Counted from the first letter of the stretch, positions 6,956 through 14,104 are shown. The stretch: 14,104 bases of DNA from JAUZQZ01 sp964624255 (GCA_964624255.1 CAZUWV010000037.1:1-14104); one strand, 5' to 3'. A program made the numbers and translations. The notes: a model not told the origin generated them from the letters alone.

Positions 6956-6984
6956 CAAGGATAATACGGGTCAGTAGTTGCGCC

Positions 6985-7012
6985 TTGGGTTGGCTTGCTT
7001 ATTTGCTATACT
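6985..7012 (+). promoter_or_regulatory. Predicted sigma-70 promoter of dapD
   Basis: TTGGGT (6985-6990), a 16-nt spacer and TATACT (7007-7012), preceded by TGC, which forms an extended -10. The RNA would start near 7018 and give a leader of about 28 nt before dapD. The promoter begins 30 bp after the palindromic element, so dapD is likely expressed independently of the upstream operon. Confidence 0.6.
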
Positions 7013-7045
7013 TGCGGTTTATTAAAGCACCTACAGGAGAGACAC

Positions 7046-7867
7046 ATGAGTCATTTGCGGAAGGTGATTGAAGATGCATGGGATACGCGGGACGCATGGC
7101 GTCCCGGGGACACAGACACGTTTCCGCACGGCATCGAGAGGGCGATTACGCTGCTTGACGACGGCGGTGTACGCGTTGCGGAAAAAGATGATAACGGCCA
7201 CTGGGTTACCAATGCGTGGCTAAAGAAGGCCGTGCTGCTCTACTTCAAGTTGAATGATAACAAGGTCATCAGCGGCGGTCCGTCCAATTGTTATGATAAG
7301 GTACCGTTAAAATTTGCCAATTGGGGCGAGGAGATGTTCCGTGCGGGCGGCATGCGTGTCGTACCACCGGCGACGGTACGCCGCGGCGCCTATATCGCAT
7401 CCAGGGTGGTGTTGATGCCATCTTATGTGAATATCGGTGCTTATGTAGACGAAGGAACGATGGTCGATACATGGGCGACGGTAGGTTCCTGTGCACAAAT
7501 CGGGAAGAACGTGCACCTGTCCGGTGGCGTCGGTATCGGCGGCGTGCTCGAACCACTGCAGGCAACGCCGACGATCATTGAAGACAACTGTTTTATCGGT
7601 GCCCGCTCCGAAATCGTCGAAGGGGTTATTGTACGTGAGGGGTCGGTTATCTCGATGGGTGTATATATTGGAAAATCCACACGCATCGTCAACCGCGAAA
7701 CAGGCGAGATATCCTATGGCGAGGTGCCACCTTATTCGGTGGTCGTTCCCGGATCAATGCCAGGAAAATCCGGTGGTCCGAATCTGTACTGCGCAGTTAT
7801 CGTTAAGCAGGTGGATGAAAAAACCCGCTCCAAGACGGGAATTACAGAATTATTACGTGAGAGCTAA
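7046..7867 (+). CDS. dapD: 2,3,4,5-tetrahydropyridine-2,6-dicarboxylate N-succinyltransferase
   Basis: 273 residues, the family's usual length (274 in E. coli). It transfers succinyl from succinyl-CoA to tetrahydrodipicolinate, committing the pathway to the succinylase route for diaminopimelate and lysine. The ATG at 7046 is chosen because AGGAG (7035-7039) lies 6 nt before it; the frame is open further upstream from a TTG at 6995, but that overlaps the predicted -10. The protein shows the N-terminal helical domain, then the left-handed beta-helix with hexapeptide repeats from about residue 105 to 235. The central signature DEGTMVDTWATVGSCAQIG (135-153) is followed by HLSGGVGIGG. It ends in a short helix. 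The trimeric cytoplasmic enzyme supplies the substrate for DapC encoded upstream. Confidence 0.97.
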   Translation: MSHLRKVIEDAWDTRDAWRPGDTDTFPHGIERAITLLDDGGVRVAEKDDNGHWVTNAWLKKAVLLYFKLNDNKVISGGPSNCYDKVPLKFANWGEEMFRAGGMRVVPPATVRRGAYIASRVVLMPSYVNIGAYVDEGTMVDTWATVGSCAQIGKNVHLSGGVGIGGVLEPLQATPTIIEDNCFIGARSEIVEGVIVREGSVISMGVYIGKSTRIVNRETGEISYGEVPPYSVVVPGSMPGKSGGPNLYCAVIVKQVDEKTRSKTGITELLRES

Positions 7868-7907
7868 TCTGAACTGTTCATCGCGGGCAAGGGGCTCGAA
7901 TTTCAGG
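7868..7907. repeat. Possible decayed short copy of the TGAAC/GTTCA inverted-repeat element
   Basis: TCTGAACTGTTCAT (7868-7881) starts at the base after the dapD stop and matches the left end of the 715-835 element (CCTGAACTRTTCAT) except for the first base. TTCAGG (7902-7907) could be the opposite end of a strongly shortened copy; TAA/GTAA flank it. The element lies at the meeting point of the convergent dapD and the minus-strand gene, and its end overlaps the stop codon of the latter. The single end is convincing; the pairing with 7902-7907 is weak. Confidence 0.45.
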
Positions 7908-8280
7908 GTAATTCCGCAATGACTAGGGACACCCTGGCACTCGCCGCCGGATTGGAGTTGGCAATTTCGACGATCAGGTCGTCCTTGCCGTCCGGGTTGT
8001 CGAATTCGGCGCTGAACTCATGCGATTCCATGTGGTAGCTGCGCATACGTTTCACCGTCTTCTCATGCTCTCCACGCACCCGTAGAATACGGAATGTCAA
8101 CGGTCCCATGGAGTCGGAAGCCATCGTAACTTCGTATTTTCCCGGCCTGTTCGGCATATCGAAAAATTCGCGCAGCGTCTGGTAAGCCGGGACAGTTACA
8201 TCCCGTTGATATAAATATTCCTGCGCAATAACCATCGTCGGCATAATAAATAGCATAAGTAACAGCGCGAGTTTTTTCAC
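7903..8280 (-). CDS. Small secreted protein, function unknown
   Basis: 125 residues starting at GTG (8278-8280), 2 nt after the response-regulator stop, so translation is probably coupled. MKKLALLLMLFIMPTMVIAQ is a clear Sec signal peptide with likely cleavage after A19 (VIA-Q). No lipobox and no other membrane segment, so the mature ~106-residue protein should be periplasmic or secreted. The mature part is rich in alternating hydrophobic/polar stretches (YLYQRDVTVPAYQ, KYEVTMASD, LTFRILRVRG, HEFSAEFDN, DDLIVEIANS, ARVSLVIAEL), which suggests an all-beta fold. There are no cysteines. I do not recognise a family. As the last gene of a kinase-regulator operon, it could be a sensor accessory or an output of the system; this is inference only. 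Confidence 0.7.
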   Translation of the reverse strand: MKKLALLLMLFIMPTMVIAQEYLYQRDVTVPAYQTLREFFDMPNRPGKYEVTMASDSMGPLTFRILRVRGEHEKTVKRMRSYHMESHEFSAEFDNPDGKDDLIVEIANSNPAASARVSLVIAELP

Positions 8281-8282
8281 GG

Positions 8283-9689
8283 TCAGTGCTGGCTGGGGTG
8301 AATATCATATTTATCGCAGAGATACCGCATTTTATCCTTGGTATGATCGCCAAATCCCAGCCATCGTCCGGCTCTTGCCTTAACCTGGCCGTTGTGCGCA
8401 AGCGCCGCTAGCACCAACTTTTTTTCTACCTCTTCCAGTAACCGTTCAGCATTCACACCATCGGCGGGCAGGCTTTCAAACCAGATATCCAGCGGATCTT
8501 CCCCATTTTCTCGGGTATGCGGTCCTTCCAGCGAAGGGATATGCTCAACGCATGCTCCCTCCGCCAGCACCACGGCTCGCTCAATAATATTCTCCAGCTC
8601 CTGAACGTTACCAGGCCATCGGTACGCGATCAGTTGCTCCATCGCCGGTCTGGAAAAGGTCTCCACAGGTTTGTTACATAGCAGCGATTTCCGTTCCAGA
8701 AAGTGTCCCGCCAGCAATGGAATGTCTTCGACGTGTTCACGCAAGGGTGGTACGGTAATATTCACGACATTGATTCGATAATACAGGTCATCAAGGAAAG
8801 AACCATCCTCCACCAACTGTTCCAACATTTGTCTGGTAGAGCATATCAGACGCACATCACAGGAAAGTATGGCTTCGCTCCCCAATCGTGAAAAAGATCC
8901 CGTTTCCAGTGTACGCAATAATTTACCCTGAATGCCGACGGGCAGCCCCGCCACTTCATCAAGGAATAACACGCCGCCACTCGCCCGTTCGAGCCATCCC
9001 TGTTTGCGCCGGCTCGCACCGGTAAAAGAACCTTTTTCGTGGCCGAACAGGTCTGATTCCAGGCGTTGCTCATCCATGGCGACACAATTGATGGCGATAA
9101 AAGGCCCATTGCGGTGAGAGCCGCGAGCATGCAGCAGGCGAGCCACCAGCTCCTTGCCACTGCCTGTTTCCCCACGAATCAATATCGTGGAAGGTGAACC
9201 TGCAACCTGCACAACCATATCTCTCAGTTGGTGAATCGCCTCTGAATCCCCAAGTAAATCCTGCCCGGCACGATCATTGACGAGCCGGGAAAGCTCCTGG
9301 TCGCGTATTTGCCGTCCGCGCTCTATGGCCGCATCAATGGTGTCCCGAACCTCATCGGGATCAAATGGTTTGCCGAAGAACCCCGCCGCCCCGGATTTTC
9401 GCGCCCGTGCAGCCAGTTTACGCTGCTCATGGCCCGTAATAACCACAGCCGGAATCCCCGGATTATCCCGTAAAAACCCCTCCAGATAATCCATGCCGAT
9501 TTCGGGATTGTCCGGTTCGGGCGGTAGCGCCAGGTCCAGTACCAACAAGTCCACCCGATGCGCCGCCAACTTCTCTTCAGCCAGCTCAAGATCGCCCGCC
9601 TCAAGCACTTGATAACAGTCCTTAAGTAATAGTTTCAGGTTCAGGCGGTTAATATCATTGTCATCTACAACGAGAACCGCAGCTTTCAA
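8283..9689 (-). CDS. Sigma-54-dependent response regulator, PrsR-like
   Basis: 468 residues. The TTG start (9689) has AGGAG (9696-9700) 6 nt before it. Receiver domain 1-120: acidic D9/D10, phosphoacceptor D52 in VLDLALPP, T85, K107 in FFGKPFDP. AAA+ domain about 145-370: Walker A GETGSGKE (172-179), GSFTGA (219-224), the loop that contacts sigma-54, with Ser for the usual Ala, Walker B VLFLDE (239-244), and RWPGNVQELENIIER near the end. The C-terminal DNA-binding part (about 415-468) has LAHNGQVKARAGRWLGFGDH then TKDKMRYLCDKY, a Fis-type helix-turn-helix with an atypical second half. The receiver's LPPEPDNPEIG stretch resembles PrsR of PEP-CTERM/exosortase systems, from memory. The partner kinase is encoded 37 bp upstream. 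Its target promoters are unknown. Confidence 0.88.
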   Translation of the reverse strand: MKAAVLVVDDNDINRLNLKLLLKDCYQVLEAGDLELAEEKLAAHRVDLLVLDLALPPEPDNPEIGMDYLEGFLRDNPGIPAVVITGHEQRKLAARARKSGAAGFFGKPFDPDEVRDTIDAAIERGRQIRDQELSRLVNDRAGQDLLGDSEAIHQLRDMVVQVAGSPSTILIRGETGSGKELVARLLHARGSHRNGPFIAINCVAMDEQRLESDLFGHEKGSFTGASRRKQGWLERASGGVLFLDEVAGLPVGIQGKLLRTLETGSFSRLGSEAILSCDVRLICSTRQMLEQLVEDGSFLDDLYYRINVVNITVPPLREHVEDIPLLAGHFLERKSLLCNKPVETFSRPAMEQLIAYRWPGNVQELENIIERAVVLAEGACVEHIPSLEGPHTRENGEDPLDIWFESLPADGVNAERLLEEVEKKLVLAALAHNGQVKARAGRWLGFGDHTKDKMRYLCDKYDIHPSQH

Positions 9690-9726
9690 TGGTTACTCCT
9701 ATGATGTCCAGGGAAGTAAATATCAT

Positions 9727-11109
9727 TCACGAATGCTCCATGGCAGACTGCCACAGAGGAAGATGCACATGGAAGGTGCAACCTTTCCCCTCTCCCGGGC
9801 TTTCTGCCCACATCCAGCCTCCATGGGCCACGACAATGCGCTTACTTAAATATAGTCCGATACCGAGGCCATTTTTCTTGCTGGTGGAAAACAGCCTGAA
9901 CAAGTTTTTTTGAATAAAATATGGCTCCATACCGCAGCCATTATCCATAATACGTATCTCGACACCGTGGATATCCGCAGCGGCACTGACGGCTAGTTTT
10001 CCCTGGCGCCGCATGGCTTGCACCGCATTATCGAACAGATTCTCCAGTACGCCACTCAATAGGTTTGCATCACCATTGACCGGAGGTAACGAATGGAGAT
10101 CGCTGGTCACCCTGACACCTTCCGGCCACAGCCGCGAGGCGATGGCATTCGCCAGCAACTCGCTTATATCCAGTGGCGACAAATTGGGGTCAAGCTGCGT
10201 CTGAGGATCGGCCAAGCGTTGCAGCAGCATTTGCATCCGCCCCGTGACCTTGCGTATGGCGGCTACCAGGCGCCCGACATCCTCCTTTTCCAGTTTCCCC
10301 GCACCGATATTGTGCGCAAGGAATGACAGATCGTTCAGCCTGTTCTTCAGCTCATGCGAATGCAGTTGTCCGGCGATGCGCGATAGCGAATCCAGGCGTG
10401 CGCTATCCGCCTGGCTGCGGGTCAGGCGGGCATGTTCAAGACTTATGGCGGCAAATCGGGCTACGTCCTTTAATGCCTCGATCTCATCATCATCCGTAGG
10501 GTTACCACCCTCATGCGGTCCCAGATATAGCCAGGCATTCCCGGCGGCGTAATGCGGCAACTCAAGACATAACTCAAATTGGCTGTTGCCAGCGAGGCGC
10601 AGGGAATGCGGTGTCTTCAGCGCGGGTGGTGCTTCGATACTCGGTGGCCAAACGCTGACTCCGTTTTCCGCCTCCTGTCCCATGTCTTGCCCGGCCATGG
10701 CCCGCTCATCCAGCGCCGCAGATGTCCGGTGACATGCTTCGCAGATGCGTGCCAGAAGCGCATGCTCCACATCCTCAATCGGGAGGCTGGCCAGATCGCC
10801 TGCTCCAAGATGGCGGATGGCTTGTAGAACATTCAGGTGGTGACGGAAAAACAGACGATCCATGCCGCGTTGCATGGCATGCACCAAAGGCGAAAACAGC
10901 AATGCCGCAGCCAGCGCGGCGAGGATCAGCGCCCATGTAGACACCGAACGCCCGGTAATGGCATAAAAAGTAGATTCGGCCAGTACCAGAGCCACGAAAA
11001 ATACAGCCAGCACAAAAAACACAGCCAGGAAATAGGCCGCAGAATGCAGCAAGCGGCGCCATGAGAGTCGGAAGAACCGTCTGTGGTGTCGATATTCCTG
11101 GCTATTCAT
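9727..11109 (-). CDS. Membrane sensor histidine kinase, PrsK-like C-terminal half
   Basis: About 460 residues from the ATG at 11109. A TTG at 11124 adds five residues, but GGAGG (11126-11130) is 1 nt from the TTG and 16 nt from the ATG, so the start is unsettled. Numbers here count from the TTG. Two membrane helices (about 28-50 and 62-82) are followed by MDRLFFRHH, a motif common after the membrane part of many kinases. There is no large periplasmic loop. Residues about 110-235 look like a divergent GAF-type cytoplasmic domain. The kinase core has H257 in SHELKN, N-box ENLFDNA (361-367), DNGCGM (394-399) and NGLGIGLYLSKRI (418-430). The H-box and the 'FI-x-x-x-LFR-x-F-x-(S/T)-x-K' stretch resemble PrsK. 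It should phosphorylate the regulator encoded next. dapA ends 51 bp upstream on the same strand. Confidence 0.87.
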   Translation of the reverse strand: MNSQEYRHHRRFFRLSWRRLLHSAAYFLAVFFVLAVFFVALVLAESTFYAITGRSVSTWALILAALAAALLFSPLVHAMQRGMDRLFFRHHLNVLQAIRHLGAGDLASLPIEDVEHALLARICEACHRTSAALDERAMAGQDMGQEAENGVSVWPPSIEAPPALKTPHSLRLAGNSQFELCLELPHYAAGNAWLYLGPHEGGNPTDDDEIEALKDVARFAAISLEHARLTRSQADSARLDSLSRIAGQLHSHELKNRLNDLSFLAHNIGAGKLEKEDVGRLVAAIRKVTGRMQMLLQRLADPQTQLDPNLSPLDISELLANAIASRLWPEGVRVTSDLHSLPPVNGDANLLSGVLENLFDNAVQAMRRQGKLAVSAAADIHGVEIRIMDNGCGMEPYFIQKNLFRLFSTSKKNGLGIGLYLSKRIVVAHGGWMWAESPGEGKGCTFHVHLPLWQSAMEHS

Positions 11110-11160
11110 AAGGGTTAATGGCAATCCTCCGGGTGGATGAGTGGAGTTGCCGGTTATCGT

Positions 11161-12075
11161 TCACGGGTTTTTCAATTGACTCCTGCGGGGGTGGGCGCGC
11201 TCCGGCTTCAGGCCAAAGGCTATCATCGCGGCGAACAGGATTTCGCGCAAATCTTCCGGGAGGAAGGTCAATGGCAAACGAAGCTCCCATCCCATCCATT
11301 CCATCATGGCACAGGCAGCTTTCACAGGAATCGGGTTGGACTGCACGAACATAACCTTGTTCAACTCGCGCAAAGTAAACTGAACGGTACGAGCCATTGC
11401 GAAATCACCGGCATACATAGCGGAGGTCAACTGCCCCATGCATTCCGGTACGATATTGGATACGACGGAAATCACGCCATGGCCACCCAACGCCATAAAC
11501 GGCATGACGGTGGCATCATCGCCTGAATAGAGTTTGATGTGTCCATTGGCGGCATCTATCGTATGCACCAGTTGCTCCATATTGGCCGTAGCATCCTTGA
11601 TGCCGACAATATTTCTGATATGCGACAAGCGCCCGACTGTCTCCGGCAGGATATTCGAATGGGTCCGCCCCGGTACGTTGTAAATAATCTGCGGCAGGCA
11701 TACAGCCTTAGCTACGGCCCTGTAATGTTGATAAATACCTTCCTGCGTTGGCTTGTTGTAATAGGGGGAAATGAGCAGCGCCGCATCGGCGCCCAATTCC
11801 CTGGCTGCCCGCGTCAGCTCAATGGATTCGGCAGTGTTGTTGCTGCCGGTTCCGGCGATGACGGGTACACGTCCGGCCACATGTTCCACAGATATGCGGA
11901 TCAGACGCTTGTGTTCCTCGAAACCCAATGTCGCCGCCTCGCCCGTGGTCCCGGCGGGCACTATGGCATCTACACCACCAGCAATCTGTCGATCCAGGTG
12001 CGCGCGAAATGCTTCTTCGTCGATCCCGCCATTCTTAAAAGGTGTAATCAGCGCCGTCATTGTGCCGTGAAACAT
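11161..12075 (-). CDS. dapA: 4-hydroxy-tetrahydrodipicolinate synthase
   Basis: 304 residues, slightly longer than the usual ~292 because of a basic tail (KPERAHPRRSQLKNP). It condenses pyruvate with aspartate semialdehyde, the first committed step to diaminopimelate and lysine, and forms a cytoplasmic tetramer. Visible: GTTGE (42-46), YYNKPTQ (105-111), catalytic Y132 and R137 in IIYNVPGRT, and the Schiff-base lysine K160 in GIKDAT. The ATG has GGAGG (12081-12085) 5 nt before it. It is transcribed away from hisC, from the divergent gap, and may continue into the kinase and regulator genes, since no terminator is seen in the gap after it. With dapC and dapD nearby, three lysine enzymes lie in this window but in two opposing units. 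Confidence 0.97.
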   Translation of the reverse strand: MFHGTMTALITPFKNGGIDEEAFRAHLDRQIAGGVDAIVPAGTTGEAATLGFEEHKRLIRISVEHVAGRVPVIAGTGSNNTAESIELTRAARELGADAALLISPYYNKPTQEGIYQHYRAVAKAVCLPQIIYNVPGRTHSNILPETVGRLSHIRNIVGIKDATANMEQLVHTIDAANGHIKLYSGDDATVMPFMALGGHGVISVVSNIVPECMGQLTSAMYAGDFAMARTVQFTLRELNKVMFVQSNPIPVKAACAMMEWMGWELRLPLTFLPEDLREILFAAMIAFGLKPERAHPRRSQLKNP

Positions 12076-12250
12076 GGGAGCCTCCGTATTTTCGATACTA
12101 TATCCGCTTTACAACAAGACGAAAGGGCGCAGCTCGTCTGTCATCCATGGAGCGGAACCCCTGCATCTCAATGCTGTCGATAGAAGCACTGTATATCCTC
12201 ATAAATATGCTAAAGTGGTGGCCATAATTTAATCAGGGGTGGAAAACGAA
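12076..12250. promoter_or_regulatory. Divergent gap between dapA and hisC
   Basis: This 175-bp gap must hold the promoters for both dapA (leftwards) and hisC (rightwards). AGACGA (12117-12122) and TCGTCT (12134-12139) form an inverted repeat around 11 nt that could be an operator or an RNA hairpin in the dapA leader. TATAGT on the minus strand (about 12098-12103) and TATGCT (12206-12211) on the plus strand are possible -10 boxes, but neither has a good -35, so I do not assign promoters. No riboswitch-like structure is evident. Confidence 0.4.
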
Positions 12251-13357
12251 TTGACAGGCATGGACTGGTCCCGGCGCGCCGTGCAGCAATGCACGCATTT
12301 GCACCCCTATATTCCGGGAAAACCCGTAGAAAAGCTGCTGGAAGAAAAAGGATTGGCCTCAGCTATCAAGCTGGCTTCCAATGAAAACCCTTATGGTCCT
12401 GCCCCCAAAGCGATTGAAGCCATTCGTGGATATGCCGATGGTGTACACCGCTACCCCGATGGCGATGCGGGAGAACTAAAAACTACGCTGGCCAGAAAAC
12501 ACGACGTGAAACCGGAGAATCTCCTGCTCGGTAACGGCTCCAATGAGGTTCTGGAACTGATTATTCGCACTTTTTCCAGCCATGGGGATGAGGTAATATA
12601 CTCCGAGCATGGTTTTATGGTGTATGCGCTGGCCGCGGTTGCGGCGGGTGCAACCGGCATCGCTGTCCCGGAGGCCGACGGTCTTTCACATGACCTGAAC
12701 GCCATGGCACAGGCGGTGACGAGCCGAACCCGAGTCATCTGTATGGCCAACCCAAACAACCCTACGGGAACCCTGCACGAGCTGGATACCATTCAGACGT
12801 TTCTCGACCAACTACCACGCAATATCATTGTTGTACTTGATGAAGCTTACTACGAGTACACATCAGCCATTATTGGTGATTCCATCGGCTACCTTTCCCA
12901 CCCGGGGTTGCTCATCTGCCGGACATTCTCCAAGGCGTACGGCCTGGCAGGATTGCGCGTGGGTTATGGCTTGGGAAATGCGGATATTGTCGCACTTTCC
13001 AACCGTTTTCGGGAACCGTTTAATGTCAATCTGATAGCACAAAAAGCGGCCATAGCAGCACTTAATGATGCGGATTGGGTGCTGGACAAGGTACGCATCA
13101 CGTTGGATGAACGGTCAAAACTGGAGGGTTTTTTGGCTAAACAGCACCTGTTGGGCGGGAAATCATATGGCAATTTCGTGTTGCTCAAACATCCGTGCAG
13201 CGCGGATATTTTGCGGATGCTCGAAAACAAAGGCATCATCCCCCGCCCGCTGGCACCTTACGGAATGCCTGAATACCTGCGTATTACGGTGGGAACGGTG
13301 GAAGAAAATACACAATTCATGGTAATAACACATGAGATGATGAGGTATATCCGGTGA
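12251..13357 (+). CDS. hisC: Histidinol-phosphate aminotransferase, aromatic-locus type
   Basis: 368 residues from the TTG at 12251, preferred because GGTGGA (12238-12243) lies 7 nt before it. GTG at 12239 and ATG at 12260 (MDWSRRAVQQ) are alternatives. It is a fold-type I PLP aminotransferase that acts on imidazole-acetol phosphate; members next to tyrA often also act on aromatic keto acids. Visible: SNENPYGP, the YPDG substrate loop, GNGSNEVLELI, NPNNPTGT (167-174), DEAYYEY, and RTFSKAYGLAGLRVGYG with the PLP lysine K228. The last bases overlap the tyrA GTG start (GTGA), so the two are translationally coupled. The order hisC-tyrA, often followed by aroA, is common in beta/gamma-proteobacteria. 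A second hisC elsewhere in the genome would not be surprising. Confidence 0.93.
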   Translation: MTGMDWSRRAVQQCTHLHPYIPGKPVEKLLEEKGLASAIKLASNENPYGPAPKAIEAIRGYADGVHRYPDGDAGELKTTLARKHDVKPENLLLGNGSNEVLELIIRTFSSHGDEVIYSEHGFMVYALAAVAAGATGIAVPEADGLSHDLNAMAQAVTSRTRVICMANPNNPTGTLHELDTIQTFLDQLPRNIIVVLDEAYYEYTSAIIGDSIGYLSHPGLLICRTFSKAYGLAGLRVGYGLGNADIVALSNRFREPFNVNLIAQKAAIAALNDADWVLDKVRITLDERSKLEGFLAKQHLLGGKSYGNFVLLKHPCSADILRMLENKGIIPRPLAPYGMPEYLRITVGTVEENTQFMVITHEMMRYIR

Positions 13358-14104
13358 CGCAAGCCCGCATTAGGCACTTGACCATTATCGGCGTCGGCCT
13401 GATCGGCGGCTCGCTGGCGCGTGCGCTGCGTCGGGCGGGTGTGGTGGACCGGATTACAGGTGCAGGCCGAAATCCGGAGCATTTAGAGCACGCGCGGGAA
13501 CTGGGTGTGGTGGATCATTTCACCACCAGTATCCCCGAGGCTGTAAAGGATGCGGATATCGTGCTTATCAGTGTGCCGATGTGCGCTTATGATGCCATCT
13601 TCTCCGAAATAAGCAGCAGCCTTCCACCCCATGGTCTGATCACAGATGCGGGCAGCACCAAACAGTACGCGATAGATGTCGCGCGAAAACAGCTGTTGAC
13701 CGACCAGCTATCGCGTTTCGTTCCCGCGCATCCGATTGCCGGTACGGAATATTCTGGCGTGGACGCTTCGTTTATCGGGCTTTTCAAGGGCCATCTGTGT
13801 GCACTGACGCCTGCGAAGGAGACCCGGCCCGAAGCAATAAAAACAGTTGAAGCCATGTGGCAAGCTGCCGGTAGCGATGTCGTGTGTATGGATGCTGCTG
13901 ACCATGATGACTTCTTGGCTGGCGTCAGCCACCTCCCGCATATGCTGGCCTTTGCGCTGGTCAATACTGTACGCAAGCAGGGGAATAAAGTGCATGATCC
14001 GTTCCGTTTCGCCGCCGGAGGATTTCGTGATTTTACCCGTATTGCCTCATCTTCTCCCGAAATGTGGCGTGATATTGCCCTGTGCAACCGGGCGTTCCTG
14101 TTGC
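13354..14104 (+). CDS. tyrA: Prephenate dehydrogenase, incomplete at the window end
   Basis: The first 250 residues are in view; the frame is still open at 14104. It oxidises and decarboxylates prephenate (or arogenate) to the tyrosine precursor using NAD(P). Start GTG at 13354 overlaps the hisC stop. Visible: Rossmann motif GVGLIGGS (13-20), LISVPM (71-76), DAGSTK (98-103), the HPIAGTEYSGVDAS block (126-139), SHLPHMLAFAL (192-202) and AAGGFRDFTRIASSSPEMW (220-238). Which cofactor or substrate it prefers cannot be told. The remaining third and any ACT domain lie outside the window. Confidence 0.94.
   Translation, partial: MTQARIRHLTIIGVGLIGGSLARALRRAGVVDRITGAGRNPEHLEHARELGVVDHFTTSIPEAVKDADIVLISVPMCAYDAIFSEISSSLPPHGLITDAGSTKQYAIDVARKQLLTDQLSRFVPAHPIAGTEYSGVDASFIGLFKGHLCALTPAKETRPEAIKTVEAMWQAAGSDVVCMDAADHDDFLAGVSHLPHMLAFALVNTVRKQGNKVHDPFRFAAGGFRDFTRIASSSPEMWRDIALCNRAFLL

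Noticed and set aside
6990..7006. TTGGC...TTTGC before dapD as a sigma-54 promoter for the nearby regulator
   Set aside because: The GG and GC dinucleotides are 11 nt apart rather than the required 10, and a good extended -10 sigma-70 promoter overlaps the same bases.
6883..7071. Plus-strand open frame crossing the right arm of the palindromic element
   Set aside because: It overlaps the dapD start in another frame, lacks a ribosome binding site and resembles nothing known.
12076..12250. Lysine riboswitch or attenuator upstream of dapA
   Set aside because: The gap is too short and shows only a 6-bp stem; no leader peptide or multi-helix fold is visible.

Overview
The window looks like a stretch of a proteobacterial chromosome. 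It carries mostly biosynthetic genes in short, tightly packed operons, with small mobile-element remnants in the gaps. Base composition looks mildly GC-rich by eye. The pair hisC-tyrA is the usual beta/gamma-proteobacterial order. An argH followed by a small lipoprotein and then diaminopimelate genes is also seen in several proteobacterial classes. I cannot name the genus. A beta-, gamma-, acidithiobacilli- or zetaproteobacterium-like host is a guess.

Layout. Positions 1-717 hold a decayed IS3-family insertion sequence on the minus strand: a truncated OrfA with its -1 frameshift site, and an OrfB that has lost two internal blocks. It abuts a ~120-bp non-coding element with terminal inverted repeats (715-835), which ends 10 bp before the thiI start codon. 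The plus strand then carries thiI (tRNA 4-thiouridine synthase, short form) overlapping msrB, then argH, a small lipoprotein, dapC, and a PLP-dependent decarboxylase related to LysA but with a different active-site signature. A ~180-bp near-perfectly palindromic element (6774-6955) follows, then dapD with its own promoter. Convergent to this, the minus strand carries dapA, a membrane histidine kinase, a sigma-54 response regulator and a small secreted protein of unknown function (12075 down to 7903). Finally hisC and tyrA run rightwards from a divergent promoter region; tyrA runs off the end.

Function. DapA (condensation), DapD (succinylation) and DapC (transamination) are three steps of the succinylase route to diaminopimelate and lysine. 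The LysA-like enzyme sits where the last step would be expected, but it has the CTxxD rather than the CESGD signature, so its substrate is open. ArgH makes arginine. HisC with TyrA suggests histidine and/or tyrosine synthesis. The two-component pair resembles, from memory, the PrsK/PrsR pair that accompanies exosortase/PEP-CTERM loci, yet no exosortase gene is visible here. It may form one transcript with dapA.

Most worth a second look: the palindromic element before dapD; the family of TGAACWRTTCA-type ends at three gene boundaries; the non-canonical decarboxylase inside a lysine cluster; and the kinase/regulator/secreted-protein trio. I found no CRISPR array, tRNA, rRNA, or clear toxin-antitoxin or defence genes.
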